A DNA stretch of 64,000 bases from Plecoglossus altivelis (GCA_036571765.1 BROE01000016.1:8870892-8934891), one strand, 5' to 3'; positions 50,146 to 63,040 are shown, numbered from the stretch's first letter. A program made the numbers and translations. Notes: generated by a model not told the origin, from the letters alone.

Positions 50146-51099
50146 AAAAAAGAAAGAAAGACAAAGCCAGAGGGATCAGGCCAGGGGAATCAGGCTTGGA
50201 GGAGGAGATGGGGGCTCGTCAACAGTGTGGATCCCAAGGACGGTGAACTCTGGGCGGGCGCCAGGTGTGGCGTATCTGGGCCACACGTGGCTTCTTGCCG
50301 CGCCTCTGAAGCTTGAAGCAGAATGCTGTCTGTGAAAAGAATGATTCCTCTGGATGTTTCTCTGGTGTATTTGAGTGTGAAGGTATTCATGCATTTAACT
50401 ATCTCTTCTCACGTCTGTGTCTTTCCCCTGTAACCCCTCCCCACACACACAGACACACAGACACACACAGACACTCACTCCCGATCTTCTTTTCCTCTCT
50501 GCAAGCCAGACCCCATCCCTTGGGCTAGCAGTGCTTCATGTATGACAGTTAGCATGTGGTGGTGTGTCCTGAAGTGGAAGAGATCCAGGAAGTGAGGCTT
50601 CCTGTGCCAGCTTTACCCATGGAGGGATTTCACCCGTTCCACAGTTGATGCCAGTGAGTGGTGTTCTGAACGAAAGCGTTTGAAATAAAATGTGATCCCC
50701 CAACCAAACTATAAAATCAAACATCAAATAAGGGGAGATATGCGCTAAATGATTCAAATGTTCTTTGCCCTTACTGGCAAGAAGAATAAGAATACTTAGG
50801 AAACTGGCAGTATTAAAAAAGAATTCAGATGGAATATAACCCTTCCGGGAGAAGTATCATTTGGTTGTGACCGTGACTTTGAACATGTCATTTCAAGGGA
50901 CACCTATCCAACCATGTACTATCAAGGGTTTGTTAAAAAAAACGTTTTTTGGGGAAACTCTTCGGAAGACTGAGGAATAGGGCCAGAGAAGCAAAAGAGG
51001 AGGAGGAGGAGGAAAGGTTAGAACATAGTACAGCGTTGCTGCAGCCTATCTCGACTGCTCATTTATTCTGTTTATAATAGCAAAGGCAATGATAAATGT

Positions 51100-51250
51100 C
51101 CCGCAGAGTGCACAGGTGCTAAAATATTCATAAACTGGAGACCCCTAATTTGCCAAGGAGGAAAACCAATAAATTCATATACAGGCGACGGTCATTTTAT
51201 ATGCATATGAATATGCAGGGCGGAGGGAGGGACATTGAGATTAATTTGGC
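51100..51250. promoter_or_regulatory. Candidate conserved block with POU dimer-like site
   Basis: ATGCATATGAAT at 51201-51212 differs by one base from the POU dimer MORE site ATGCATATGCAT. Flanks are repeat-free and AT-rich with AATAAATTCATATA. Confidence 0.28.
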
Positions 51251-51259
51251 TTGTATTCA

Positions 51260-53555
51260 CTTTTAACCAACTGTAATGTCTTGTGTTAGAGGGAAGTGAA
51301 ACAGAGGGAGGGTAAACAAAACAATGGAGGAGCAAAGTTGTTTAGGAATTGTTTGGAACAAAAATGTTCCAAACAAAATACACAAGACCTGAAACCTTTG
51401 GTCTGGAATTACATTTTGGCCTCATTTTTCACAGATTTTTTATTATTATGTGGTATTGACCTTCAGCAATTTGTACGTTATATAAAATCAGAACCATCAT
51501 TTTTCCATGTCTCTAAAACAGATGGTTACCAAAGCAGTCTGTTAATCAGTTTTCCTTACAACAGTACATTTTTCTATGTTGGCAGCTTGCAACATTGTGT
51601 TTTTCAAATCTTCCTCCCTTTCCACAACAGTCTACCGTTTTCCCCCTGTACTTTCCCTCCTTTTCCAGGCATTCTCATCTTTCTCTCACTCTCCTACTCT
51701 TTTACACTTCGCTCTGCTGATCGCCCTCTACCATACATCTTGGTTAACCCTCCCTCCCTCTTCCTTTCTCTCTCTTTCTCTCTCCTCTTTTCAGGTATAA
51801 ACAGTCATGTGTGTGAGGTAGTGGGGGTGGTCTCTCTTGGCATATACCCAACAGAATTACTCTCTCCTGGGGCAGGGATGACAGGAAGTCAGCCAGATGG
51901 CATGGGGCACGTCTGGATCACATGAACTCCTCTCCGGAGAGGGGAAGAAAGGAAAAGGGGAGGATGGAGGGAATGAGGTGAAGGGATGGAGGTGAGGAGG
52001 GGAAAGAGGTGGGAGAGGTTTGAAGGAGAGAAAGTGGGAGGGTGTACTGAGGTGAATTATTTTTCTCCTGAGCTGGTGAAAATCTGTGAGTCAAACTGTG
52101 TCTGCGAACATTTATGGAGTTCTATATCCACAGTTACAAACATCCTGTATATTGATATGGCTATAGACAAACTGAATTACCTGGGACCCTGAGGAAGCAG
52201 TGGTAGGAGGTAGTCTCAAAGTGTTCAATGAGAACGCAGGAAATGGTCATATTCACAGTTTAACGTTGCTACTTTCCATGTTGCCCATTAAAATGATATC
52301 AGTCACAAATCTTTACCTCTTTGTATTCATTTTAACATTGTAACATTCCCTTGCAGGCACCATCCTTCAGCACGCTGTGCAAGTAGAACTTCCTTTTTGC
52401 AATTCCTACATAACTCTGCTTCTCCCCTCCCTCTTCTCCCTCCTGCTCAGATAGGCTTTGATCTAAAATTGGCCTCAGTAGAAGTCTTGTATGCAGACAT
52501 TTTCATATGGGGCTTTGAACACATCGAAGGGAGCTATCGCCTTCACTTTTATCCTCCAATTCCTTTTCCCTCTGAAACCGATGGAGCATATGGCAAACAC
52601 CCTCGCTGGGGTCTTTCGACAACAGGAGGGACCGTATCCTTGTGTCTGCATCCTGACAGCGGCGGGTCCCAGGGCTCCATCTAGCCCCTCTCATCTACCC
52701 CACCCCCCAACATCACACCCCTCCAGTTTAACTTGCTATGCATTAACGACTAGAACAATGATGACTCAAAACCTTTTCCTTTTTTGTTGTTGTTGATCAG
52801 CTCTAAGGTTTCGTGTTGAAAACAAATCCAAGTACTCTCGTACAGAAAGCAATGAGCGGACGTGAATGAAGAGATCTGGTCTGCTTAAGCACTCTGTCTG
52901 GACTGTAACATATCAGCTATGTGGCCAAAGAAAGATCATCTTTCTCTGCCTGCTCTTTCATTTTGAAACTGAATACCTTTCATTGTTCCAAAAGGAGGGA
53001 ACCTCAGTCTTTGGTCTGTCATCTGTAACTGTCACACTTTGTCAAACATGTCTGCCACTAGCTGGCAAGGACCAAAGTAAATCGACTGTATCACAAGGCC
53101 TTGTGAGCTTTTGGAGGTAATCTGCTCTTCATGTTTACAGCTCCTGAGAGCATGGAAGATATAAAACTCTTTTAAATGATTTACAATGTTGTCAGTGAGG
53201 AGTGACAGGACAATACAATTAGGGAATATGATTAGCATTTACTTTTAATTCATGTTGAGAAAAACTTGTGTACTTTAAGAGCAATCATAAAAGTTAGAAA
53301 TGTTGAAAGGGAATACAGAAAACTATAGAGATTATATAGACAAAATGAATAAAATTGATAAAAAATGTATTGAAATATTGTGACAGTGACCACTGTTACA
53401 CTACTAAGATATACTTGTTTCATGTAACTTTCGAACAAGTTTACATTCATTGTCAATGAAGGACAAGACTGATGTTCCATGAAACCTTTAGTACACTCAG
53501 TTCTGAGATGTTTTCAGGCTTTGTTCTTAAATATGTGTGTGATTTTTCTGTCTCT
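51260..53555. other. Non-coding stretch
   Basis: A 209-codon plus frame (51296-51925) spans here but turns into translated TC/CTT low complexity in its second half and matches no family. No other gene seen. Confidence 0.5.
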
Positions 53556-53559
53556 GAAA

Positions 53560-53690
53560 CAGCAATTACCATAGATTATCACTCCAGCCACCAATCCAAG
53601 CACTTCTGCAGCTGCGCCTTATTTAAAGTAATTATACCAGTCCCAAGTTGTCCATTTAATCACTTATCAGTCTGTGCTCGCACATTATAA
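53560..53690. promoter_or_regulatory. Candidate conserved block with E-box
   Basis: The 8-bp palindrome GCAGCTGC (53608-53615) holds an E-box. GTAATTAT follows at 53628, and TTTAATCAC and TAAT-type cores surround it. No simple repeats. Confidence 0.25.
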
Positions 53691-54079
53691 GTCTTGGTGA
53701 GAACATCAAAGCGATTTGTTCAGGAAATGTTCTAATATATTCTTTGATTATCTTGTCTTCTGGAGCCAAGGTTCAGTTTTTTTGTTAAGGTGGAGTTGCA
53801 TTGCTACGCATCTTGATCTAATACTTAATGTCACTGATGTAGGTCACACTGTCAAACGCTCGAGGTGTTAAATACAGTTTTATAGGTATATTACATCTGT
53901 AGTCAGGATCCTTGTGCTTGGTTCCCAATAAATGAAATAGCAGAAACTGTTCCATTCCTCTCATATTGTCTTCATCCAAGCGAAGTCTTGAAACACCCAA
54001 AGTCGTCTGTTACTTGTGTACACATTTCAGTGTACTGTAAATCATGGCTGCACTTCCTTGTTTTGTGTTGTCTGTGTTT

Positions 54080-54165
54080 TACTTCAGGCCAGCTGTTGGG
54101 TTATTTATAACCAAAGTTGCCAATCTAAATGAGGCCGTAATTAGGCAGCAATGCTGTTGTAAAGA
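54080..54165. promoter_or_regulatory. Candidate conserved block
   Basis: Contains TTATTTATAACC, TCTAAATGAGG and CCGTAATTAGG within 80 bases, without simple repeats. Confidence 0.2.
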
Positions 54166-54809
54166 CCTCCCTACACTCTCACTCTTCTCCACCCTCCCTT
54201 CTACCATCCTTCCATACATACATTCAATACCCAGACAGAGAAAACACAAGGAGGAGATGAAAAAGAGGTTCAACCTCGCTAAATAATTCTTGATTCACAA
54301 AAGCCTTCTGACCCCAGGCATTACACAGGTGTGCTTCAACTCTACCCAAGGGATCACTGACATACTGCGCACACATACACTGTGCACATGCGCATTCACA
54401 CACGCATATGACAGACACAGCACGCCACACATATATCAGACACACACGCTCACTGAAAGCTTCCACCAAATAGCTGCTTTTAGCAATACACACTGCAAAT
54501 GCAATATACTGAGGTGAAGACTACAGTATTGGGATGCAGACTACATGCTGTTCTGATGAAACAACATGAAACCTCCGCAGAACCTATCATTCTTGTAAAT
54601 ACAGCAGTTTCCCAGAGCAAAACTGAACTACTATACTGTACAGGAAGAGACTCAGAGGAATCATTTGTGTGTTTTCCTCCCGTTTAGACAATTTCAGTCC
54701 CAGTTTACCCCTCCCCCCTTTCACTACGCCTCGTGATGCGCAAGCCCAAAAAGGCGGAAGCGTGCTCCAGAGCTGGGACTCGTCTTCCCCTGGTGAGAAG
54801 CCCTCCACT

Positions 54810-54970
54810 TCATGCTAATTTCCAACTTTCAAAGCTTGTAAACTTTATCTAATTATACATGAGTAGATTGTGCTCCCTTGCCCAGGTTTTTGGCAGGTTG
54901 CGGCGTTAATTTATGAAAAACAAATCTGAGATATGCAGATGTCTTTTGTTTGAAGCAGCTGTTGGGTCCT
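54810..54970. promoter_or_regulatory. Candidate conserved block
   Basis: TAAT cores in CATGCTAATTTCC, ATCTAATTATACAT and GTTAATTTATG within about 110 bases. Called on motif density only. Confidence 0.22.
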
Positions 54971-54999
54971 GTTGCCAGGTTTCAATCAGGCGATCTCTG

Positions 55000-56815
55000 G
55001 GGACGCCTGTATGTGCGATCCACGGCCAAGGGCCCCGTTTGATGTCTGACAGGGACAGAGTGACGAGGCTCCAGCGCTGCTGCAAGCCTGAAGACCTACC
55101 CTACAGTTATACTGTTTGTCTGTGTTTATGTGTGTGTGAATGACTGTGGATGTATGTCTGTGCGTGCAGATATGTGTGTATTGCGCAGGGTTGGATATGT
55201 GCATGCAGTGTGTGAGAAAGTGTATGTTTGTGTACACAAGTCTAGATGGTTTCAAGGAACCATACATGGTGGATTAGTTTAAGATCCAATATCTGATTAT
55301 TTCTTTGTGAAGAGGCAATAGATCGTGATTAGAATTGATTACTATTTATATACCGTAAGAATGCTATATGTGATCAGAGTGTGTGGTTGAAGTTGCTTTC
55401 CATCGCCAAGCTCTTAAATTTTGCTTTGAACCTAACATGGCTACTTCCTGTTCTCCTTAAGTCCCTGGGCTCCTGCTGTAATTGCCTGCACACTCAGAGA
55501 GAGCACAGCGGAACTCTAACGACGCAGGTTTGAACAGGGAACAGGAAGCAAGTCAACACCAGCGGATTTGACGATATGCCCTTGAAGAATGTTGATGGCG
55601 AATTACTGACAGATATGACACAGAAGTCATTCGGAAGTCAGGAGCGAATAAACTCTCACTCTTCAAACCTTCATCCATCATAACGCCAGGATGTGTTCAT
55701 GTGGAACATGTTTCAACAAACACTGGCAGCTGAATTCATATCTAATTTATGGGACTCATTAAACGATCCGAAATACTAAACAAAAAAGAGAAAGAAGGAA
55801 AGTGAAGCAATTATCATTTATCTTAATATATTATTAACTAGGGATCATTTTCCCATGTGAAGGCTGGGGAATAGGGTGTGGCGTGGAGAACTGTGTGTGT
55901 CCATGTGTATTGTATAGGGTATGTGTGTGTCTATGTGCGTGTATTTAAGACAGACAGAGAGACGGTCTACAGTAGATTGCTGTGTGTTTGCATGTTGGTA
56001 GGGGGCTAGGACCACAGGGGTATTAAGACAGCTGGCAGAGAGACAGAGAGAGAGATTGAAAAAACTGCAAGTCAGGGACATTTTGTATGACCACTCACTC
56101 CCACACTTTCAATCCACAGTCTCTAAAGACTATCGTTTGAGACATGAGCCTGGTTTTGCCACAGCATTTAATGAAGCTATGGAGTTACACATCTTAATGG
56201 TCCTGGCTCTTTCTGTCCAATGGTCATCAATTATGCATCAGTTCTTTACATTAATCAAATTCTGAAAGGCAGCAATTTGCAACAAAACTGCAAAATTGTA
56301 CATGCTAACTTTGATATGTAGTTGGCATGACTTCTAAAGGCTTCACTTAATTATTTCTCTCTTTTTGCTCTTCCTCTTCAACTCTTCTCTCTTACACTAT
56401 TTTTTCCACCACGTCTCAGGTTTAGAAGTGTTTCTCCTCTTTGTGGATCCATGACATGTGCCTAATTGAATGATGAATGTCCCTTTAAGTCTCCCATCGA
56501 ACAGCAAGCTTTCCCATTGGCTTTCATACTCATGTGGCATGGTCTTCTTCCTGTTCTGATGTGGTTGGAGAATCGTGTGGGATGGGGAGGTGGGAAAAGT
56601 GGTAGTGTGGGCGCGTGCTCGTGCGTGCGTGCGTGTGTTCGTGGAGGGGGATGTGAGCGGCTGGCAGTGGCGCTCCCACTCTCCATCTGTCTCCTCACAC
56701 CCCTCCCCTCCCTCCCCCACCCCCACCCCCGCCACACACCCATCACCATCCATAACCCTCCAACCCTGCACCCCAGCTTCTCACCTCACACACATGCAGG
56801 GGGCGGGAGGGCGGG
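55000..56815. other. Non-coding stretch
   Basis: No gene recognised. GT-rich patches lie at 55115-55240 and 55890-55945. A C-rich part at 56690-56800 produces long proline-rich open frames that are not credible genes. Confidence 0.5.
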
Positions 56816-56829
56816 GGCCACGGGGATTG

Positions 56830-56945
56830 TAAAAAACGGTCTAATCTTAATACATTATGCAAATGAGAACTCTGTCAATGACAATGAGAGTATTGCCTTT
56901 TACTCTGCCTTTGACAATGAGAGCATTGCTTATATTGTTGGAAAT
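56830..56945. promoter_or_regulatory. Candidate enhancer block with octamer and 33-bp tandem duplication
   Basis: The octamer ATGCAAAT is at 56857-56864. Immediately after, 56869-56901 and 56902-56934 are two copies of a 33-bp unit, identical at 26 positions, sharing ACTCTG and TGACAATGAGAG. AT-rich, and it stands out from the GC-rich DNA before it. Confidence 0.35.
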
Positions 56946-56950
56946 GGGGT

Positions 56951-56978
56951 TTGTGTGTGTGTGTGTGTGTGTGTGTGT
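56951..56978. repeat. (TG)n microsatellite
   Basis: About 14 TG units. Confidence 0.95.
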
Positions 56979-57524
56979 CAAGGTCCTCCTTGCCCTGCAC
57001 CCCACAGCTCCCTTGTCCAGTGTGATCCTGAAACCCTGCCCACACTCAGCCTCCACCCTCTTCTCACCCCATCCAGTTCTACTCACCTACACCCCTCATC
57101 CACAACCTCACATTCTCCTCACCCACACACCCCCAAACACACACCACCACTACAACCACAAATGCACACTTTTGTGAGTGTCTTGGTCTTGTGGTCTTTC
57201 CAGAGACGGCTTCGGCCTCGGCCCTGACCTGACAAGCAGGCGATGAAGATTAATGCCCCCTCTGTGAGTGACAGGCTGGGGAATTGAAGGGCAGAGGGCC
57301 TCGTTTATCAAGCCACTGACAGGTGCCATTCAGGCCCCTCCGAACAACCACCTCCCCCCTTTTTCCCCACGCAAACGCACGCATGCATAGACTTATGCAC
57401 ACAAACACCCACACAAACACATATATACTGTAGATGTAGAATATATAGATATTTACAAATACACAGTAATGTAGTGAATCTTTCTCTCTCTCCTAATCTA
57501 TTGCTTGCTAGCACTCTCCCTTCC

Positions 57525-57546
57525 ACTCTCTCTCTCTCTCTCTCTC
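57525..57546. repeat. (CT)n microsatellite
   Basis: About 11 CT units within a 200-base pyrimidine-rich zone that ends in a C run near 57716-57728. Confidence 0.9.
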
Positions 57547-57929
57547 GAGCACACACACTCACACACAGCCGTTTCCTTTCAGATGCGGCCTCTTGCTCTG
57601 TCTCTCTTTCTCTCTTCTAATCTCATTCTCCCTCCGTGCCTCTCTCTATCACACATCGCTCTCCCTCTTCCTCCCTCTCCGTCTCTCTCCCTCTCTCACT
57701 TCCAGCCTCCTAGCCACCCCCCCCCCCTTTTACTCCACCACCACCAGACCACCCTTTGTTAAACAGAGCCAGACTTAATAACGCACACCCCGAATTAAAA
57801 CTCATTCTTTAGAGCCGGGCTGACAGGATGAAAATAAGGAAATCAATCGGGCGCTTGGCAAGACTACCCGTACTCGCTGACTACGGTGCTTTCAGCTCTC
57901 ATTTGGAGCCTTGGGACCTGAAGGACCCG

Positions 57930-58070
57930 AGCAGGGCCAGGCTTTACAAAGGATCATCCATTATCATTTACCAATAACACCAAGTCTCCGGATCATTACT
58001 GGACAAGCATTAATGATTCATTATTTAATACTGGCTGTAATTCCTCTTGGATTCCAGTTTTTAGAAAGTG
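57930..58070. promoter_or_regulatory. Candidate conserved block
   Basis: TAAT-dense run GCATTAATGATTCATTA then TTTAATACTGG around 58008-58032, with GGATCATTACTGG before and CTGTAATTCC after. No repeats. Confidence 0.3.
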
Positions 58071-58544
58071 AAGGGATGCACTTGAGAGACGTTCTTGTCT
58101 GTAGTGTTCGGGTTTAAACCGTCTCAGTTAATAAAGCTGGTATAGGGATGAAGAGAAGGAAACAACTGGGTGTCCTCTTGGTTTGTGTTCGCTGCTTGTA
58201 AAATCTGCTGTTGTTTTCTATATGTAGGTGCGTGTTTGCTACTTTCAAATGGAAAACACACTGCACGGTTGACTTAAAAAAATACATGGACTCATTTCAG
58301 ATTTGTCTTTGATAAAGGAAATTGTGGTCTAGCAAAGATGTCTTGGTACAGCCCTGTACAATGCAGTTGTTTGGTCTTGATACATTTGTTATATGGAATC
58401 TTGTATGGATCGTATGGACACATGTTGACCACTGCCTAAGACAGTGAGGCCACCAAATGACTAACCTTGTATGTTAATGAATGAACAGCAGTGCCCAGCA
58501 TAGGAAATAGAAGGAAATAAAGGAGCAAGTGAGGAAAAAGAAAA

Positions 58545-58569
58545 AAAAGAAAAAAAGGGGGGGGGGGAC
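58545..58569. repeat. A-rich run followed by a G-run
   Basis: AAAAAAGAAAAAA followed by G11-12; homopurine. Confidence 0.93.
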
Positions 58570-58849
58570 GTATCAAGAACACATTCTGGCACCAACATGC
58601 CATGACTGTGCGGTAATTCATTAAAGTCACTTCATATATTCCACAAATGTGTGAGTTTATAATGACAGGGGTCTACCAGAGAGAATATACGAAATTCAGT
58701 CACTGCAGAGACACTCCATCTCTGTCTCGTTAAGCACTAGTCGTCTTAATGAGGTCGGTAACACGTTTCATCATTTTCTGTAGCCCCCAGTCATAAAACA
58801 AAGACTGTATCTTTACCTGCTATGGAATGCCCTGGCAATCTGGAGTTAT

Positions 58850-59030
58850 TTTTTCCGTCGCCCTTTATTAGCTAATGGTGCTTAATATTTCATGAGCGAT
58901 TAATGGAAACTCAGCCTGTAATTAGCATTGTACCAGAGAAATATGGGCATGTATCTTTATTAACCATTGTGGAAGGTCTTTTAATCTTCATTACGACCTC
59001 TCTGTGTCATTTTTCAGTCTCATATTAAGC
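58850..59030. promoter_or_regulatory. Candidate conserved block, strongest enhancer texture in the window
   Basis: TTAGCTAATGG, CTTAATATTTCATG, GATTAATGG and GTAATTAGC lie within 70 bases, followed by TTATTAACC and TTTAATCTTCATTACG. This dense mix of homeodomain cores without repeats is typical of deeply conserved developmental elements. Confidence 0.35.
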
Positions 59031-60159
59031 CTTTTTTTTTGGTTTCTCAGTCGCTGGTGCAACACAAATGAGAAGAATTACGGAGACATGGTGGTAATGG
59101 ATGGAGACTGTGCTGTTGGTGAGCCGCAGAGTCAGGAAAACATGGATATCGCTCGGAGATGTTGAGGAATGAGGTTAGGTGACGTGTGAAAGGCCTGCCT
59201 GTTTGGAGCTCAGAACAGCACTTAGCATGATTAAGATACTCTACAACCCAGCTCTTATGTTTGGGGTATAAAGTAAGTAAATCAAATCATGAAGTTGTTG
59301 AAGGCTCTTCCATTACTTTCAAATGGGAGAGGAGGGGGGGTCAGTCATGTTTGTTTTTTGTTTTTTTAATGGTTTAGGCTGTCCATGAAAAGAAGCAATA
59401 TTTCACCGAAATTTGTGAAAACACTGCAAATGAATGAATACGTGCTGTCTCAAATACACCACTGTCATCCTGGGCAAACGTTTTAGTCTGTCGGCTTATA
59501 TCTGGGAAGATCAAGTGTAAAACCAATGTTTGTCTTTCAATTGGAGTGGAGGCAAACCTCGGAGTTGAAACAAAGGCACATTCAGCATTGTTAAAAGAAT
59601 CTTCCGGGCTTGTTGTCACACCGTGGGTGATAGAGAAGGCCATTGACATTTAACCTTTGTATCCACTGTATAATTGTAGTGAAATGTCAAGCCTGTATAT
59701 GAGGAGCTCCGTCTGCACCCTTGGGCTCTGTTTTGACAGCTCAAATTAAGCCTCCTGGTAATACTATTTCGGGGAAACCTTCTTTTCTCTGGCAAACATC
59801 TACGACACGTATGCAGCACAGCGTTTCTAAGTTGTGGGGGCAGTGGTGCATTAAAAAATGGTTTATTAACTTTTATTTTGCATCTGTCTGGCACATTCTT
59901 GCTTGGGGTGTACATATACTATACATAAACTATACAATACCATTGATTGAGAGGTTGCCGCAATGTAGTTCATGTTTCCAATCATTGGAAGAACAAACCC
60001 TTTATGTGAACTTCTGAAGCTTTTCCTTGCTTGTTGATCAGAAGCTTTGATCTAAAAAATGTTCAAGCTATTGTAAAAATGGTCCAATATTTAGCCTGAA
60101 TTTGGTCTGAAATAAGTAGCCAGAGTATTTCCAGGGACACAAGTGTGTTTACGCCAGTG

Positions 60160-60440
60160 ACTGTTTTTCCTCAATGTCTGTCATTTGGTCTTTACTATCT
60201 CCTATCATGTGTGATTGTTTCAAGTTTATCGTTCCTCATATCCTGGAAACACAGACGGCGATTTCCTGCCAGGACCCTCAAGGGCGCACGTGTCATCGTA
60301 AGAGAGTCATCGCTCTTTACCCCGGCGATTCATGGACCTTCTTTTTCCAGTTGTATTATCTTAATTGTCCTGGCAAGTATGTTCAACGGTTATATTATCA
60401 ATTTATTGCCCCCCTTGCCACCCCATTAATCCAGCAGTTA
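60160..60440. promoter_or_regulatory. Candidate conserved block
   Basis: Repeat-free, with two long overlapping plus frames (60145-60429, 60174-60464) but no family match. GGCGCACGTGTC includes a CACGTG E-box near 60285. Confidence 0.22.
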
Positions 60441-60850
60441 AAATACAGTAACCAGAGGTTCTAAGACTCTCTCCACTAGGACATAAACCTGTCCCAGTAT
60501 TGCTGATGGCGTTGAGGAGAGGACATAACGAAAAAGATCTGTGTTTGTGTGTGTAACACTTTATGTTAATAAAACACAAACACAACCTCAACCCAAATAC
60601 TGTTGTTTTGGTCATAGTCTAAGATGCAAATTTGTTCATTTCTTCATGCTTCATATCATCCCTTTTCCACAACCTCTTCCTAACGTGTTTCTAGATTTAT
60701 GTCCCAACCTCAAATTAACATAAAACCTTTTCCCCCTACCAGGTATTTGTTCGTAGCTACAGTGCTGTATCTCACAGGCCTTGAGAAGTTGAGTTGGATG
60801 GATAAAACTGTACAAATTTAGATTGAGACATCTATGTAAAACATAATTCT

Positions 60851-60854
<4 letters not shown>

Positions 60855-60933
<79 letters not shown>
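60855..60933. repeat. (CA)39 microsatellite, longest in the window
   Basis: 79 bases of pure CA. Confidence 0.98.
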
Positions 60934-60935
<2 letters not shown>

Positions 60936-61329
60936 TAGGTGATGTCATATGCCACAGGTCAAGGGTCAGATGTCTGATCCAATTACAGCCCTGACATGTA
61001 CTTCCCGTGATCCAAACAACTGAAAAGGCACCTGCTCTTCCGGGCTACCCCCTCTCTCCACTCCAAGTCTTAGCCAAAGTCTGAGGAACACAGGGGTCAG
61101 ATCATAGGCGTTAAAGTAGAGTTGGATGTCATATGTAGGAGACATTATCAGATCTGTGGAGTTGCACGCTTATCTGCCAGTAGCTCACACGTCACATCAG
61201 CATGTCGATCACAGGCTACATTTAGATATTCCATCTAAGCATCCAGAAGCGGCAGATGAGCCTCAAACTGTGGTCATTTGTCTGTTTGTGTACAGGCCAT
61301 CGCCCTGTGCGTCGAACGTCTTTTCTTCC

Positions 61330-61560
61330 CTCTCTTTCAGCCTTGAAGCATCTCCCAGTTGAAAATCGCACCAGCGATAATTGCCTGACCTTTACAGCGA
61401 CGGGATAGTCTCATTAAGCCTGATGGATAATGATGCTGCCTCTCTGCGCTACGTGAACCTCTGCAATAATGAAACAACCGAGCAACCCCGATGCTCCATT
61501 CGGGGGTCACAGGAGCATGTGGCTTACCCAGAGGAGTCGCCTGTTCCCTGGATAACAACT
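61330..61560. promoter_or_regulatory. Candidate conserved block
   Basis: Contains CAGCGATAATTGCCTGACC, CTCATTAAGCCTG and GATAATGATGC within 80 bases. No repeats; plus frame 61381-61677 is open but unrecognised. Confidence 0.25.
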
Positions 61561-61569
61561 GGACCCGCT

Positions 61570-62960
61570 GCCCCCTTGCAGTGTCACCTTCTACCCTCTC
61601 CCTTTCTTATGCTGGCCCTGGAAGTCTGGCGATATGGAGTTGATTTGAGTGGAGCAGTATTTCTTGTTTTGATTTAAGATATTTTTATATATTTATACGG
61701 AGTTGTTTTTTACCTGTCGAATGTCCTGTTTGAGCTATAGTGGGGTGGGTGTAAAATCGTCGGGACATAGCAACATACTGTGAAAGTGTGGTGTATGTCG
61801 TTATGACGCTAGCATGGGTTACCGGTAGTTTGATCACTCTTTATTAAATAACCATGGCCATAGTAAACACAATATCATATCACTATTTCTATACTCACCT
61901 ACTTGAGAAAGTAATTTAATCAATTACCATGAGGTGAAACTCAATCAGTGAACCCAAACTAGGAGCAATGCATTCGAATGCGAAAGTAGGACACGCATAC
62001 AAGCTTGCAGTTACGTCCCACACTCGGACCCACCCAACACCACACCTACAATATGAGAACCCTCAGAGCTACATGTTGGGTTTGAGGATGGAGGGTTTAT
62101 GATGGAGGTCATTCAGGAAGGGGAGGAGGGGGCAGGTGTCTTAGCCAAGCAGCCTCAACCAGCAGGGGGTGCTCACACTCTCTGACAACCGTGAACACTG
62201 GTGCCCCCCCCCAACTCTCTTCACCATCCCTGCCTCTGTTCTCATTAACCCTTTTCTCCTCCTCTTCATTCCTTTTCTGCAGCTCCTGTAATATTTTCAG
62301 TAATGTCCCTGACAATTTCAAGTTGTCAATGTACACTTACAGGAAAGAAATTGTCTATACTTTAGACTTACTTTTAGTACTAAAGGTTAGAGATCAATCT
62401 AAAGCAAAGCAAAAAAAACATTGACATTAGTGAAAATGTTCAACATATTTTTGCATTTTTCTTGTGTCAATCCAATGTTGTTAATCATTAGTTCCAAGTC
62501 GGTTTGCTTAAGAAACGGATGTTTTTTCCTCACACCTTTTCCTATTGTAATCTACCTGATAATTGTCTCTGTCAACCATTAGATAATGTAATGACAAAGA
62601 GTATACTTACACAATCATTTAAGGTAATAAGGCAATATATCATGTCAAATGTATGATTAACCATGAACTGTTCTAAATAACTAATTTCATTCATTCAAAA
62701 TCTAGATATTAAATGAAGACAAAGTATGAAATACTTTGTTATTATAAATAAATTAAAGCTTTAAGCAAAATATTGTTCAATTTTCAATCTTAAAATAAAT
62801 GGTGTACAGTAGACTACTTTGTTGTAATAAACGTCAATTATTCGTAATGCTTTTTTATATTTAACAACAGACACAGTATTTTATCCAAATCAAACAGAAT
62901 GTATACTTTAAAGTGGGTGGGGGTGAGTCACCCAGGCAGGGGGAGGCAGTGAGAGAAGCA
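61570..62960. other. Non-coding stretch
   Basis: No gene recognised. 62400-62860 is strongly AT-rich. Confidence 0.5.
62159..62174 (+). promoter_or_regulatory. CTCF-like motif
   Basis: CCAGCAGGGGGTGCTC matches the classical CTCF site CCAGCAGGGGGCGCT with one change (T for C). Confidence 0.45.
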
Positions 62961-62968
62961 GAGGGAAA

Positions 62969-62969
<1 letters not shown>

Positions 62970-63040
<71 letters not shown>

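Noticed and set aside
50732..50760. GCGCTAAATGATTCAAATG, like a SINE tail
   Set aside because: Too short and lacks the diagnostic GGATAA core.
51296..51925. 209-codon open frame on the plus strand
   Set aside because: The second half is translated TC/CTT low complexity and the first half matches no family; no promoter or polyadenylation signal was seen.
53818..54008. Minus-strand frame with a protein-like peptide (about 60 codons) after an AG
   Set aside because: It reads well, but the acceptor context is poor, it ends without a nearby AATAAA, no upstream exon was found and no family is recognised.
56466..57227. 253-codon open frame on the plus strand
   Set aside because: It is made of translated GT, CA and C-rich repeats; no domain, no splice context, and it crosses a non-coding duplication block.
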